Part shown: in pieces, positions 22,629 through 33,894 of the stretch
Layout: every line of letters begins with the position of its first letter
How positions within the stretch are numbered: position 1 is the first letter of the stretch
From: Marasmius tenuissimus
Taxonomy: Eukaryota > Basidiomycota > Agaricomycetes > Agaricales > Marasmiaceae
Direction: 5' to 3'
Length of the DNA: 64,000 nt
Assembly: GCA_029532415.1 (NCBI GenBank)
Contig: JAQOTA010000020.1
Location: forward strand, 1,240,001 to 1,304,000
The notes under the pieces: generated by a model
What the model was told of the DNA's origin: nothing
Database searches by the model: none
The model's input: only the letters and a program-made list of their open reading frames with translations
Translations under genes and position numbers: made by a program

Positions 22629-23173
22629 CCATACCGCACTTATGATCGTTGTGTGGCATTCACAGCCCAGCGCCGAGCGGTCATAGTTCGTCGAAATCGG
22701 ACGATGGCCCATTGCACAATGAGCATGGAAAGATCGGGTCAAACAATGGGCGTACCACAAGTACCCCCGAGCCACTCACGATCAACAAGTCTTGTATTGT
22801 TGATTTGTGAGTCAAGCCATCCTACCTTGTTGCTTTTCCAGACTAGGACAGTTCTTAGAGCTAGCTCGTACGTAGACTTGACGCAAAACATACTTTTGAG
22901 TGTTACAACGGAGAGTATAGGGTATTCGTGAGTTACAGGGCTCTTGCTACATCCAAACAATGCGTGGTTGAAATGACCATGCACTGAAACGTTATGAATA
23001 TCTGTGATCTAAAAATTATAAAATTATAGTAATCGTGGACCAGCCATCTAAAGTCAAAGAACGGATTAAAGGCGGGCCCCTCAATAATGATATGTGCCCC
23101 GTATTGTTCGCAGAACGCGCGATGCTGGATGCCAGGTGAGTATTCAATATTGAAGTTACGTCCACAAAACAGA

Positions 23174-23901
23174 TTATTGCCACTCACCCACTTGATTCCA
23201 CCTCTCTCGCTGAACTTTCTCGATGTAAAGGAACGAGATTAGAATTGTATCGGCCATTCCTTCCCCCGCAGTCGAGATTTCTAATACTGGACGTTTGCGA
23301 CGAAGAATGCCACGACCTGGACCGTTTTCCAGATGAAAACCGGCGAGCTTCACATTGTTCTCATCACGCAGTGAGATCTAGAGTACAGAATTGTTAGGCG
23401 AACGACACAATCAAACGTGTAGAACACGTACTCTTCCTTTCCAGGGGCCACTCGAACTCCAGGTGTATTCGTCCCCTTCTTCATCGATAAAAACGCAGGT
23501 CCTACCATTGAGGAACAGTGGAATCAGTAAAGATATAGCAAGCAAAACGAATAACAGGCTCACCTCAAGTGCCTGCCCATCCACGCCTCCTTTGAAAAAA
23601 ACGAGTCTGTCTGAATCTCTTCTCCAGCACGATATATGGTCGCGATGGAATGACCTTTACCATGGTTCGAGCCACTATTCCATTCAATGCGTGCAAGGTG
23701 AGCGAAACGATCCACGTTCCCCGAGCCCTCCTGCCGCCTGGGTATGCCATCCGGAAGAATCTTAGACACCTTGGTTTCCATCTTCATACTGCCAGCTCCG
23801 GCGGAATGCCTCTGTGGTATCGTTCGAACTTTGTAGATGACCCTTCCAGCCTCATCGGTATAAGTAGAGTTAAGGGAGTCTCGAGAGGTCGTGAGCTTCA
23901 T
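23174..23901 (-). CDS. DUF6593 family protein
   Basis: Exons 23901-23564, 23501-23432 and 23377-23174. The protein begins MKLTTSRDSLNSTYTDEAGR with VIYKV, then RFAHLARIEWN, FFSKEAWMGRH, GDEYTWSSSGPWKGR, and finally NNVKLAGFHLENGPGRGIL and TILISFLYIEKVQRER. This order is that of the DUF6593 domain, common in mushrooms and of unknown function. Phases agree at both introns. The end is uncertain: either TAA at 23174-23176, or a further donor (GTGAGT at about 23188) leading to a short last exon. A TATA element lies about 45 bp upstream. Confidence 0.8.
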
Positions 23902-23944
23902 GTTGGTGGTTGGAACTGGTCGTTGAGTTTACTTCGAAGTCGCA

Positions 23945-23954
23945 TTTATATATA
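23945..23954 (-). promoter_or_regulatory. TATA box of the DUF6593 gene
   Basis: TATATATAAA on the minus strand about 45 bp before the ATG at 23901. Confidence 0.55.
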
Positions 23955-24209
23955 GCGTATCTCCGTTACAAATCTTTAGTTCCTTTAAGTTTCGGTGTTG
24001 TGTCACTCGATAGCAACCAGGGCATTTCCAAACCTGATACACGCGGATGTGAAGCATTGCCAATTATGTTTCGATTGGGATACTCTCTTTCGGCGCCAGT
24101 GTTGAGATCGAGTGAAGAAACCAAGAAGAAACGCTTCCAGCCGGATATCGATACTTCAGCTAGCAGTAGAGCTTGGTACAGTGCATAAAAAATAGAATGT
24201 AGATACACA

Positions 24210-25047
24210 CCTGGAAGAAATTAACGAGTGTTCAACGTTCATGGACTCCAGATGACGATGGGCGTTGCAATGATGATGCCTAAAACAGGGACCAGCGCCT
24301 ACTGTGCTTGTTTTTGTTTGTCCGCGGCTCTTGTGCTGTCTCAGCCTCCATACGTAGCTCTCCTTGTTGAACACCCTTCAGCTTGTTCTTGACAGCACTA
24401 CCACAGCACTACCTCGCGCTTGCCGTACACCTCAGATCCCAACTTCTCACTAGCTGAGTATTCATTGAATTGAATTGAACCCTATATGTGAGACAATCCC
24501 TTCAGCCATCGTCACCTCATACCAACTGCCGTTAGTGGACCTGAAGTCATCGTCTTGTTCTCTGACACTATGAAGCAATATTCGAGTTAGGACCAATGAA
24601 TGAAACGCCATACAACTGCGTTTGCAGATATCGGTAACATTGGAGTATTGGCTCCGAACGACGAAGGCCAATGCACCAGCAGCCAAACAGAGGATAACCT
24701 GATGGTACTTAGGGATCTTTGCTGAAGCACGATCTTCAAACGCGTTGTGGATTACGATCGAAGTTTAGACCCGAATGTGGTTCGATTGTCACTAATCAAT
24801 CTCTCTCTTTTCGCCGCAAAACGTCATAAAATTCACTGGAAACCCTTTGTGAGTAAAAGTGCCCCCATGCTTGAGGCTTTCGGCCGTGTTTGGACCTCTT
24901 CTCTTGCCCTCGTGGGGCAGAGAAAGATGTATTCCCTTTATCCTTTCTTGCCTCGTTTCAGGAGCCCGTTGTCAAAGGCTTTTACTTTCAGTCATCTGAA
25001 ACTGTCCGCGGAGTGGCTTGCTTGCCTCACAAAGGACATCCGAGGAG
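24210..25047. other. Intergenic region
   Basis: No supported gene. The right end carries the promoter of the next gene. Confidence 0.4.
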
Positions 25048-25055
25048 TATAAAAG
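25048..25055 (+). promoter_or_regulatory. TATA box upstream of the 25218-26066 gene
   Basis: TATAAAAG about 170 bp before the ATG at 25218. Confidence 0.45.
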
Positions 25056-25217
25056 TTGAGATTTTTGGAATGGCCCTGCTAACCACTCTCGTTCCTCGCG
25101 TTGACCGCGAGAGCTGCTCCTCATTGCTCACACCTTTTTGTTCCCACCAGGCCCCGTTTTCACTGGCACTACCGTCGAACGGGAGATACGACAACGCACA
25201 CGAACGAGACGACCACT

Positions 25218-26066
25218 ATGACCACGACCCCTGTAGCATGCTTCCCGAACATTGTTCTTGACGTTGCGGACTTATCGCAGCGACTTGAACGTATTCTCCT
25301 GGATCAATCTCACCCATCCTCTTTTGCACACGGAGATCATCTCGTTTTCATCCACTCCCCTGCTCCCAAACCGGCCTCGGAAGATACGCCCATGCGTAGC
25401 CGGCTACACACGCACTGGAAAGTTGGCGAGTCTCTTCCGTTGGGGTCACTCGTTCAGCCGTTCTATTCGACCCACGCATTCGTACTCGAGAGGATCCAGG
25501 CCAAAGTGTCGAGCCTCGCCGCTTCTGAACAGCATTCCCTCGCACGTAACCAACGCCCTGAAACTCGGGGTGTGCTGGGCTGCAAGGCGTCCGACTTCGG
25601 CAATGATACCACGAATAGCTCGAAGAAGACCATTGGGTGGAAAAACAATTCTCCAGACGCCCCGCGCTCGAACCTTCCAGCTCCCTCCGCTACCATCTCA
25701 TCTCGTTCTCCGTCTCCTACGGACTCTGTGCCGTATCTCTCAGATAATACACGTGCAAGTAGCCCAACTCTTTCCGACCCTCGCTCTGATGAGGACGACG
25801 GGGAGTACTTCTATCCCCCTCCCTTACCTCTACGCATCTACTCAAATTCGCCGCCACCCGCGCTCGGCGGCAAGCCATTCACTATGTATGACTGGGATCC
25901 GGATGTTGAGGGCGATACATGCTTGCCTCTCGATAGCTTGAAGATGTATCGTCGGCTAGTGGCTGTCGAAAAGAACGAGATGGCCCAGGGCGTTGACGTG
26001 GAGTTGAGCTCGGGTGGCGTTGGAGACGGCGTGGCGTCTCCCTGGGGCTGGCAGTGGGACAATTGA
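25218..26066 (+). CDS. Hypothetical protein, single exon, 282 aa
   Basis: The first ATG of this open frame is at 25218 (MTTTPVACFPNIVLDVADLS). The frame is open further upstream but without ATG. The middle is Ser/Pro-rich and disordered, with an acidic DPRSDEDDGEYFYPPPLPL segment. The C-terminus contains MYDWDPDVEGDTCLPLDSL and KMYRRLVAVEKNEMAQ before a short Gly-rich tail. The frame is clean and codon use is C/G-ending, supporting a real gene. No family recognised. Confidence 0.6.
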   Translation: MTTTPVACFPNIVLDVADLSQRLERILLDQSHPSSFAHGDHLVFIHSPAPKPASEDTPMRSRLHTHWKVGESLPLGSLVQPFYSTHAFVLERIQAKVSSLAASEQHSLARNQRPETRGVLGCKASDFGNDTTNSSKKTIGWKNNSPDAPRSNLPAPSATISSRSPSPTDSVPYLSDNTRASSPTLSDPRSDEDDGEYFYPPPLPLRIYSNSPPPALGGKPFTMYDWDPDVEGDTCLPLDSLKMYRRLVAVEKNEMAQGVDVELSSGGVGDGVASPWGWQWDN

Positions 26067-26792
26067 GGGATGTAGGTCGAACAACCGAACATGATGTGCG
26101 GTACGAGATTGCTTTGTTGGGGTTCACGGGTGTATACACGGCTTGCTTTCCGATTTTCTTGTTTATCTGTTTCTGTTACATTTCTTGATACTGGAGCCAG
26201 AATATCTGTTTACGCTAGGCTAGGCTATGTTTACTACTGTACTAATTTTTGACACATGGGCTTCGAACACTCTTCTGTGCAACCATACGTCGTTTCCTAA
26301 TCATTCTACGAGTTTAGAAGCGTCACTGTAAGGTTTGAATAGGCCAAATAACCTTGCGGAATAGTGAACCTTGTATCAGGAGCACCATGTTGCACATCGC
26401 AGTCTTTGAGTATTAGCACACTTGAGAGATCATACAAGAAGAAACTGTTGAATGAACGGCAAACGTAGATCATAATCGTCCGTTGTTCCTTGTGACTCAC
26501 AAATAGATTGGCGGATAGGCGATCCTCATGGTCTCGCAGTCTGCCATTCTATCGAATTCGGAGAACGAGTATCAGAACGATGGATCGTGGACAGCAAGCG
26601 TATGGTACATCGAGGAGGTGAGAACCTCGTGGGTCGTTCGTCTCATTCTGGTGTACCATGATTTGGGGTTACGAAGCACATATCATTCCGCTCCGATTTG
26701 TACCAATACCAAAAGACGCAACATGGATGAAACGATCGATAGCCTTTTGAACCGGGCTCTGACAATGCCTCTTCCTAATTCCCTTCTCTCAT

Positions 26793-28251
26793 TCACCGAG
26801 GTCCGTTGACACAGTTCCAGTCGAGGTAGACATTCTGACCAAGGCAGCGGTAGTTATCTGACACGGAGGAAACCAAGCATGGTCAGCCTTAAGCATCGAT
26901 CAAGTATAGACTTCCAAACTGACCCGCATTCCTCTTCTTGTCTCCTGAGGAGAGCGCAGCACAAGCAGAACATCCGTAAGTCACGTCATCAGCACCGAAG
27001 ACTGCATGGGAGAGCTCGTGAAGAATGATTCCACCACGACCTGACATGGTGGAGTCGTAGCTTTTGGCTGTTAGGATAAGTATTGAGGCGGAGATGACCC
27101 GAGTAGTTAGAAATATTTTAAGGTAATAGCCTGGGGTAAGACTGACTGCTGCAGATGTTGGGCTCAGATGGAGCTTGGAAGAAGAGCTCGCACACATAGA
27201 TCTGGAGAAAATGTTCAGATTCGCAGACTTGTGGTGGCGGGGAGGGGAGATGCTTACGGGAGTTTGAGCACCACCCACAACCGTGTACGCAATCACACCT
27301 TGGTTCTTGTTACAGTAGGAAGTAGCATCTGCGTGGTCGATCGAGCAGTAGATGCTGGGAAAGCATGGTTTAGCCGCTATGAACCACATGTTAGAATGGC
27401 CACTTACCCACGAGTGCCAACTTGATCACCGGCAACCTGATCGAAATTAATCATCGGAATAGGACCACGGGATGCGGTCAAAAGCAACTTACTCGATCCA
27501 GGTTGAACCAGATATCCTGATTGTTGTTCCCACCGAAATATCTTTGGAAGCGAGGACCGTTAGGGTTGGTCGTCTTGATATCGGTAGCAGCGCCACCAGC
27601 GAGCGACCTCGCATATCTCAACGCCTCAGTGATAACTCCGAGCCTGCCTCCATCAGAGCATGTCGGCGTAGAGAGAGATGCCTCCGGGACAAAGAAGGGA
27701 GAGAAAGAGAGGTCATCTGTGACTTGAACTTCGACAGCATCGCTATTGACAACGATGGGGGTGTCATCAGCCCCGGACTGGAACGAAGTCGAATGAGCCG
27801 TGAGTGAGAAGGTGGTTCCGGCAGGGAACGACGAGAAGTCGTAGAAGGAGTTGACAGTATGGTTGACTGCGACGGACTGGCCTGCTGGAATTGTCACATA
27901 GAGCGAATCGTGGCTCAAATCGAATGTGGCCTGTAGTAGTTCATCAGCAACAGATCGTCTGCATGAGGTCTTTTGATACATCACCTTGATGCCAGCGAAG
28001 GGAACCTCTTTTCCGTCGGCCGATTTGATATCGAAGGTTTGGGTAGCAGACGCGTCGAGAACATTGTGTGCGCTCAGGACGCGTAAGTCCTTGTCCGTGG
28101 GGTTGGAGACGACCGCAGTGACGATGATATCGTCCGCTTTCTTGACCGATGACTCGACAGCCTTCAATGAGACGGTCAAATCACCCTGGTTGAGGGCCAG
28201 AGCGAGCTGGGTAAGAACGGAGAGGAGAATAAAGGAGGACCGGCTGAACAT
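26793..28251 (-). CDS. M35 (deuterolysin-type) secreted metallopeptidase, copy 1
   Basis: Exons 28251-27985, 27930-27493, 27436-27408, 27354-27258, 27201-27147, 27067-26924 and 26857-26793, 364 aa. A signal peptide (MFSRSSFILLSVLTQLALAL) is followed by a propeptide-like beta-rich region and a C-terminal protease domain. The zinc motif HELSHAVFGADDVTYGC starts at about residue 312: HExxH plus the GADD of the aspzincin clan. Cys residues (IYCSID, YVCELFF, NICS, YGCSAC, WNCVNG) could form disulfides. M35 enzymes are secreted endopeptidases; some fungal members cut before Lys. Substrate preference cannot be told here. TATA box about 60 bp upstream. Closely related to copy 2. Confidence 0.88.
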
Positions 28252-28307
28252 TTTCTGAGACGATTCCTGGAGCTGCTGAAGCTGAGTTCAAAGTACTCGT
28301 TTACACT

Positions 28308-28316
28308 CTTTTTATA
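28308..28316 (-). promoter_or_regulatory. TATA box of M35 copy 1
   Basis: TATAAAAAG on the minus strand about 60 bp before ATG 28251, at the same spacing as in copies 2 and 3. Confidence 0.6.
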
Positions 28317-30059
28317 GGGGGTCCTGCGAGTGTGAGAACGAGAGAACGGAGACTTTCCGAACTTGTTGAAAGGAGCGAACATATACATCATTGTGAGATG
28401 GGGGTGTAATATGTCTGACCATCATCAAGAACGAGAGAAGACAATGGTCCATCTGCATTACGAGCGCAAAATTCAAACTCAATGATGTCGCACAAGTGAA
28501 TGTAGTACCACGCGGTGTTTGGCGTTGACGGCGAGAGAATCAAGCACGAGTCTGCTCTGGAGCATGGCGACCTTTTCAAATGAAGAACTGTTACTCCTTC
28601 GGTTCGATAGGTAGAGCATATTTACGTACCAGTCCCTCTCGGGTTGACGCGAGGAATCGAAGTTCAGGTGTATCAAAGCTGAGCTTGCGCTGGACCGAAC
28701 TCGGAACAGTATGAGTTGTGACGAATCAAACGACGTCGAGTCAGTCTCAGCCTCTTGGCGTGGGGTGACGAGGATGATCAGTGGCAAGACCACCTACTAT
28801 CCGATGTGAGCTTGACTTGTGAACCATTGTCAGTTGTAACATCTTTTCATCCTATTGAGGCTTGAGTGGCCGAGAAACTACTAATAATAGAATAGATCAA
28901 TCAAACCGACCTTCCGTGATCCCGTCTTCAGTGCAAGGCACACTCGATATGAATGCGTAACCATGAGGTCTATGGTTTCATTCACAGTTCGTTCTCAAAC
29001 ACCGTCGTATTTGATCGAAAGTCAATGTCATGATCTCCTACTATCCGGGCGTGTGCAGTCCATCGATAACTTTCCTCGGAGGGCTCCCTCCCCAATAACG
29101 CTAGAGCATTTCCGTGAGATCTATACACCGTCCATGATCTGTGGAGGGTCCTGCTAAGAAAAGTACCCTTAGGGAGTACAATGCCCAGCGGAAAGAAGCT
29201 CCACAATCAGAAGCCTCGAGAAGGTGGGCGAAGGATGCATATGGCTTGGCTTGAGTTGTCGCCTCAAGAGCACCCGTAAGAGAGGAAGGAGGATGGATGG
29301 ACCTGGGATCGCGCCTGATCGCGCTACTTCGAAGGTCAGAAGAGGGAGTCAAATCACAGTTGGGAGGATGCTTACGTTGTCACTTTCAAGTTCCCACAGC
29401 CGGACTAACTCTCGGACCGGACCCACTCAACATCTCGTTAAGTCCGTGTGTAGCCTGAGGCTGCTGGAGAATCGATATGATGCTCACTACTCGTAACTTG
29501 CCCCTTCCGCCATTCGTGATGGAGTATTCAAATCTATTTTCGTGCCACTCACTGGCAATACTGAATACTGAGTACCTAGTACTTCAAAGTGGTCAAGCAA
29601 GGTGAGGCCGCTGGCACAAGCGGCAATTTCCAGTTCTAGAAGAGACTGATAAATGAACAATAGATGCGAATGCATGCCACTTGTGACTCGGAGATAGATT
29701 GATGGATACGTTCTCATGGTCCGTAGTCAGCTATCTTGTCTTGTTCGGGGGACCGATATACCCCCGGTGTCCAAGACGATGGTTCACTAGAGGAAGCGTA
29801 CGGTACATCAGGCAGCTGAGAACCTCGCGGGGTGAAGGGGGTGAAGCGTACGTTTCAACCAGGCTTTCACGACGAACCCGTACGTATGCCTCCAAGCCTA
29901 TCCGATTATGCTAAACAATCGTTTTCGCGTACCGTAATCCAGGCTATGAACCACATTTCATTACACTGTTGTACCTAAAGCTAATTAGTGTAGAAGAGAC
30001 AAGCGAGAAATATCTTGCTCCAGTCTTAGAGAACACCATGTCTTAGTTCCCGTATCTTT

Positions 30060-31522
30060 TTACCGGGGCCCGTTGACACAATTCCAGTCGAGATAGACGT
30101 TCTGACCAAGGCAGCGGTAGTTGTCTGGTAAAGAGGTGCCCAAGTGTCATCAGTATTGGGCCTCAATTGAGCGTGAGCTCCAAACATACCTGCGTTCCTC
30201 TTCTTATCTGCGGGATTGAGTGCAGCACAAGCAGAGCATCCGTAAGTTACGTCGTCGGCACCGAAGACTGCATGGGAAAGCTCGTGAAGAATGATTCCAC
30301 CACGGCCTGACATAGTAGAGTCGTAAGTTCCGGCTGTTGGAATAAGGCGAAGGACATTCGAGTGATTAGTATGGTTCAATGTAGTAATCTAGTGTGAAAC
30401 TGACTGCTGCAGATGTTGGGCTCAGATGGAGCTTGGAAGAAGAGCTCGCACACGTAGATCTGGGGAACTTGGTCAGATTCGCACTTGTGGCGACGAGAAG
30501 GGGAGAGAAGCTTACGGGGGTTTCAGCGCCACCCACAACAGTGTAAGCAATCACACCCTGGTTCTGGTTACAGTATGAAGTCGCATCTGCATGGTCAATG
30601 GAGCAGTAGATACTAGGAAAAACTAGTTCAGCCGCTGGCAGCTGCGAAGTAGTGAGTAGGCGTAAAATGTCCACTTACCCACGAGTGCCAACTTGATCAC
30701 CGGCAACCTACAGAGAATTCAATATCCGAACAAGACCACAGGCTGCAGGAAAAAGAGACTTACTCGGTCCAGGTTGAACCAGATATCCTGATTGTTGTTC
30801 CCGCCGAAATATCTTTGGAAGCGAGGACCATTAGGATTAGTTTGAGTGATATCGGTAGCAGCGCCACCAGCGAGCGACCTCGCATATCTCAACGCCTCGG
30901 TGATAACCCCGAGCCTGCCACCGTCGGAGCAGGTCGGCGTAGAGAGAGATGCCTCCGGAACAAAGAAGGGAGAGAAGGAAAGATCATCCGTGACTTGAAC
31001 TTCGACAGCATCGCTATTGACAACGATGGGGGTGTCATCAGCCCCGGACTGGAACGAAGTCGAATGAGCCGTGAGTGAGAAGGTGGTTCCGGCAGGGAAC
31101 GACGAGAAGTCGTAGAAGGAGTTGACAGTATGGTTGACTGCGACGGACTGGCCTGCTGGAATTGTCACATAGAGCGAATCGTGGCTCAAATCGAATGTGG
31201 CCTATAGTAGTTCATCAGCAATAGATCGTCTGCATGAGGTCTTTTGATACATTACCTTGATGCCAGCGAAGGGAACCTCTTTTCCGTCGGCCGATTTGAT
31301 ATCGAAGGATTGCGTGGCAGAGGTGTCGAGAACATTGTGTGCGCTCAGGACGCGTAAGTCCTTGTCCGTGGGGTTGGAGACGACCGCAGTGACGATGATA
31401 TCGTCCGCTTTCTTGACCGATGACTCGACAGCCTTCAATGAGACGGTCAAATCACCCTGGTTGAGGGCCAGAGCGAGCTGGGTAAGAACGGGGAAGAGAA
31501 CAAAGGAGGAACGGCTGAACAT
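30060..31522 (-). CDS. M35 (deuterolysin-type) secreted metallopeptidase, copy 2
   Basis: Seven exons with the same lengths as copy 1 (31522-31256, 31201-30764, 30707-30679, 30612-30516, 30459-30405, 30333-30190, 30124-30060), 364 aa. It has a signal peptide, a propeptide-like region and a protease domain with HELSHAVFGADDVTYGC. Exon 1, intron 1 and the first 212 bp of exon 2 are almost or fully identical to copy 1, while the promoter and introns 2-6 differ clearly. Both copies are intact, so both may be expressed. TATA box about 55 bp upstream. Confidence 0.88.
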
Positions 31523-31580
31523 TTTCGGAGGCGATTCCTGGAGCTGCTGAAGCTGAGGTCAAAGGGTTCGTCTACGATTC

Positions 31581-31587
31581 TTTTATA
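31581..31587 (-). promoter_or_regulatory. TATA box of M35 copy 2
   Basis: CTATAAAAG on the minus strand about 60 bp before ATG 31522. Confidence 0.6.
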
Positions 31588-32977
31588 GAGAATCCTACGA
31601 ACGTGAGAGTCAAAGAACGGGTGTTTTTCGGGGTTGCTGAGCGGGGAAAACGTATACATCGTAATGAGATAGGGATGTAACGCGTCTACCCTAGAGCGCC
31701 ATCAAGAACCAAGGAAGACAATAATTTATCTGTATCATCAGCGTGAAGATCAAACTCAATAACCGCCCAAAATGAATATGGCACCACGCGGTTTTCTGGC
31801 ATTCGTGGCGAGGGAATCAAGCACTAGTGTGTTCTGGAGCATGTCGACCCCTCCTCAAACGCAAAACTGTTATTCCTTTCTGCAGTTTTGGAAGGTGGGA
31901 GTTACGTACCAAGTCCTGGTTCACGACATCATTCTGACCCGAAATGCTTTCCGGTAATACGAAGGGGGTCAAGCGTTCGAAAAATGTCAAACCAGTGTCA
32001 GGACACAGACTGACGGATATGGCTGGCTGGAGCATCGGTGAAGCGTCGATTTGAAGTTTCTCTGGGAACAGTGTCATCTTTCGTACTCGTTCAGGTTTAA
32101 GCAGGCGAACGAACCAACTAATAATAGACCAAAGCAATCAAACTGACCATCCGTGATCCCGCCTCGAGTGTGCCTCACAGTTGATATGCATAACCATGAG
32201 ACCTATGGTTTCATCTTATAACTCCGTCGTAATTCGGCGACAATTTTATTGTAAGGATCTTGTACCGCCTGAGTGTGCAGTCCATAGGTTGCCAGACTTG
32301 ATTCCGCAAGACACAATCGGAGTTTTTGAGGTTTGTCTATTATCCGTGATGGGCCCTGCCAGGTGAAGAGTTCTGGTTATAGAGTACCATGGAGTACCAT
32401 GACCAGCGGAAAGATGAATGAACGTTCGAACGCCTCGGGAAAACAGGCACAGGAAATACATGATTTGGCTTGTATCATTACCCCAATATCGAGTCAGTAC
32501 GAGAAGAATAAGGATGGGCTTTGGAATGGAAGGGGGTGGTTTCTGGACTTCGTGCGCGCCCATGATGCACGGATCATCGTGGTTTGATTAGAAGGGGTTC
32601 CTGCTCGCCGGCCCGAGAGCACGTAACAGATTCCGACTCTCGGCAATCGCCGATTGCACCTTGTCCCTCACCTTGTTTATACCCTCAAGTTCTCTTCCTC
32701 TTTCACCTGCTCAGCCGAAGTCAAGGATGCTAGAAGCTCACTCAATACCACTGTCTCACTGGTAGCCATTGTCTCACTGACATGCTATGAAACTCAAGTA
32801 CGCTTGGACCATCCCGCACCTGTTGAGGCCAAATTTTCTGCGCCGACTATGTAATTTGGCGGGCCAAGCATCCATGCGAATCGAATGGCGATGCAATCGA
32901 GTCATAACTAGTGGCATGTTTTAGAATGTGGCATGCTGATTTCGACGTCGACTAGGTAAGCCACACCCAACGATGGC

Positions 32978-32985
32978 TATATAAG
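32978..32985 (+). promoter_or_regulatory. TATA box of the small HMG-box gene
   Basis: TATATAAG about 100 bp before ATG 33081. Confidence 0.55.
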
Positions 32986-33080
32986 TCGGAAAAAAATGTG
33001 GTCTTCGCTCCAAACTCCATCGTACCTCCCGTTACAAGCTCTTCACACGAACAATCAACGGCCCCACTCCTACAACCGTA

Positions 33081-33785
33081 ATGCCTGCGACGCACAACGT
33101 AAAATCTACCAATGCCACTGGTAGGATCCCCCGCCCCGCAAACCCATTTATCCTTTTCCGTCGGGATGCGCTCGAGAACGGATGGGTTAAGCTCACATAT
33201 AGCGACCCGCAAACTGGAAAAGAGAAGAAGAAAAGACAGAGCACGTTGTCCAAAGAGATTGGAGCCTTGTGGACTGGGATGGCGCAGGATGTCAAGAAAC
33301 GGTATCAGGACCTAGCGGAACAGGCAAGATCGGAGCACAAGCGGTTGTACCCTGATTATCAGTATCGCCCGCAGAGGAAACTCAACAAGGAAGATAAACG
33401 CTTGAATAGGCTCCCGAGCTCGCCCGGCACCAGTAGTGCCGCCACGAGCCCCTCTCCCGAGGCAGAGTCTTCTGCAGCCCTCGTCATGTCACCCTCGATG
33501 TTTGCTCAGCACAGTCAATTTGCGACTTCGTCCCTTGTGCCTTTTGTTGAAGAAACGAACGCTAGTCCCGCCGGTCTCATGTTCTACTATCCGGATCCTC
33601 AGAAGATGGACGCCACCGCCGTGGCGTCTATGTTCCAACCAGAAGACTTTCTTGTTTACTCACACTTCCACAATTCCGACGGCCATTTCCCGAACTTTTG
33701 GGACCCGGAAACGTCACAGTGGCACACCATCCCCATCCGTTCCTACTCGCCACTTCACGTGGAACTTCCGGAAAACCTAGAATAG
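33081..33785 (+). CDS. MATA-type HMG-box transcription factor, 234 aa
   Basis: Single exon. The HMG box lies at about residues 14-95: RIPRPANPFILFRRDALENG, then an inserted Lys-rich loop (GKEKKKRQS), LSKEIGALWTGMAQDVKKRY, and EHKRLYPDYQYRPQRK. This is the sequence-specific fungal type found in mating-type, Ste11/Rox1-like and pheromone-response factors, acting in the nucleus. The C-terminal half is Ser/Pro-rich and carries Phe/Tyr/Asp-rich segments that may activate transcription. The box alone does not show whether it has a role in mating. A second HMG-box gene lies at 51644-53286. Confidence 0.85.
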   Translation: MPATHNVKSTNATGRIPRPANPFILFRRDALENGWVKLTYSDPQTGKEKKKRQSTLSKEIGALWTGMAQDVKKRYQDLAEQARSEHKRLYPDYQYRPQRKLNKEDKRLNRLPSSPGTSSAATSPSPEAESSAALVMSPSMFAQHSQFATSSLVPFVEETNASPAGLMFYYPDPQKMDATAVASMFQPEDFLVYSHFHNSDGHFPNFWDPETSQWHTIPIRSYSPLHVELPENLE

Positions 33786-33894
33786 TACTATATTACCAAA
33801 AACGGCATAAATAAAGCGTTATCCTGTACAAACCCTAATGTAAAGCTTGTGATCATCAATCGGTCTTCAGGGGATAACTACGACCCCTGCTCAA

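Larger units (their letters stand above)
26490..29660. repeat. Tandem duplication unit 1 (contains M35 copy 1)
   Basis: This stretch and 29690-32400 share the metallopeptidase gene and its flanks in the same order and orientation. Left flank: GATGG..AGCGTA.GGTACATC..GAGAACCTCG. Right flank: CCACGCGGT..TGGAGCATG and ACCATGAG.CTATGGTTTCAT. Boundaries are approximate because the flanks have diverged. Confidence 0.7.
29690..32400. repeat. Tandem duplication unit 2 (contains M35 copy 2)
   Basis: Second member of the head-to-tail duplication described for 26490-29660. The coding parts are far more alike than the intergenic flanks. Confidence 0.7.

Noticed and set aside
25101..25217. Upstream extension of the 25218-26066 gene
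   Set aside because: The frame is open but has no ATG there; the first ATG is at 25218.
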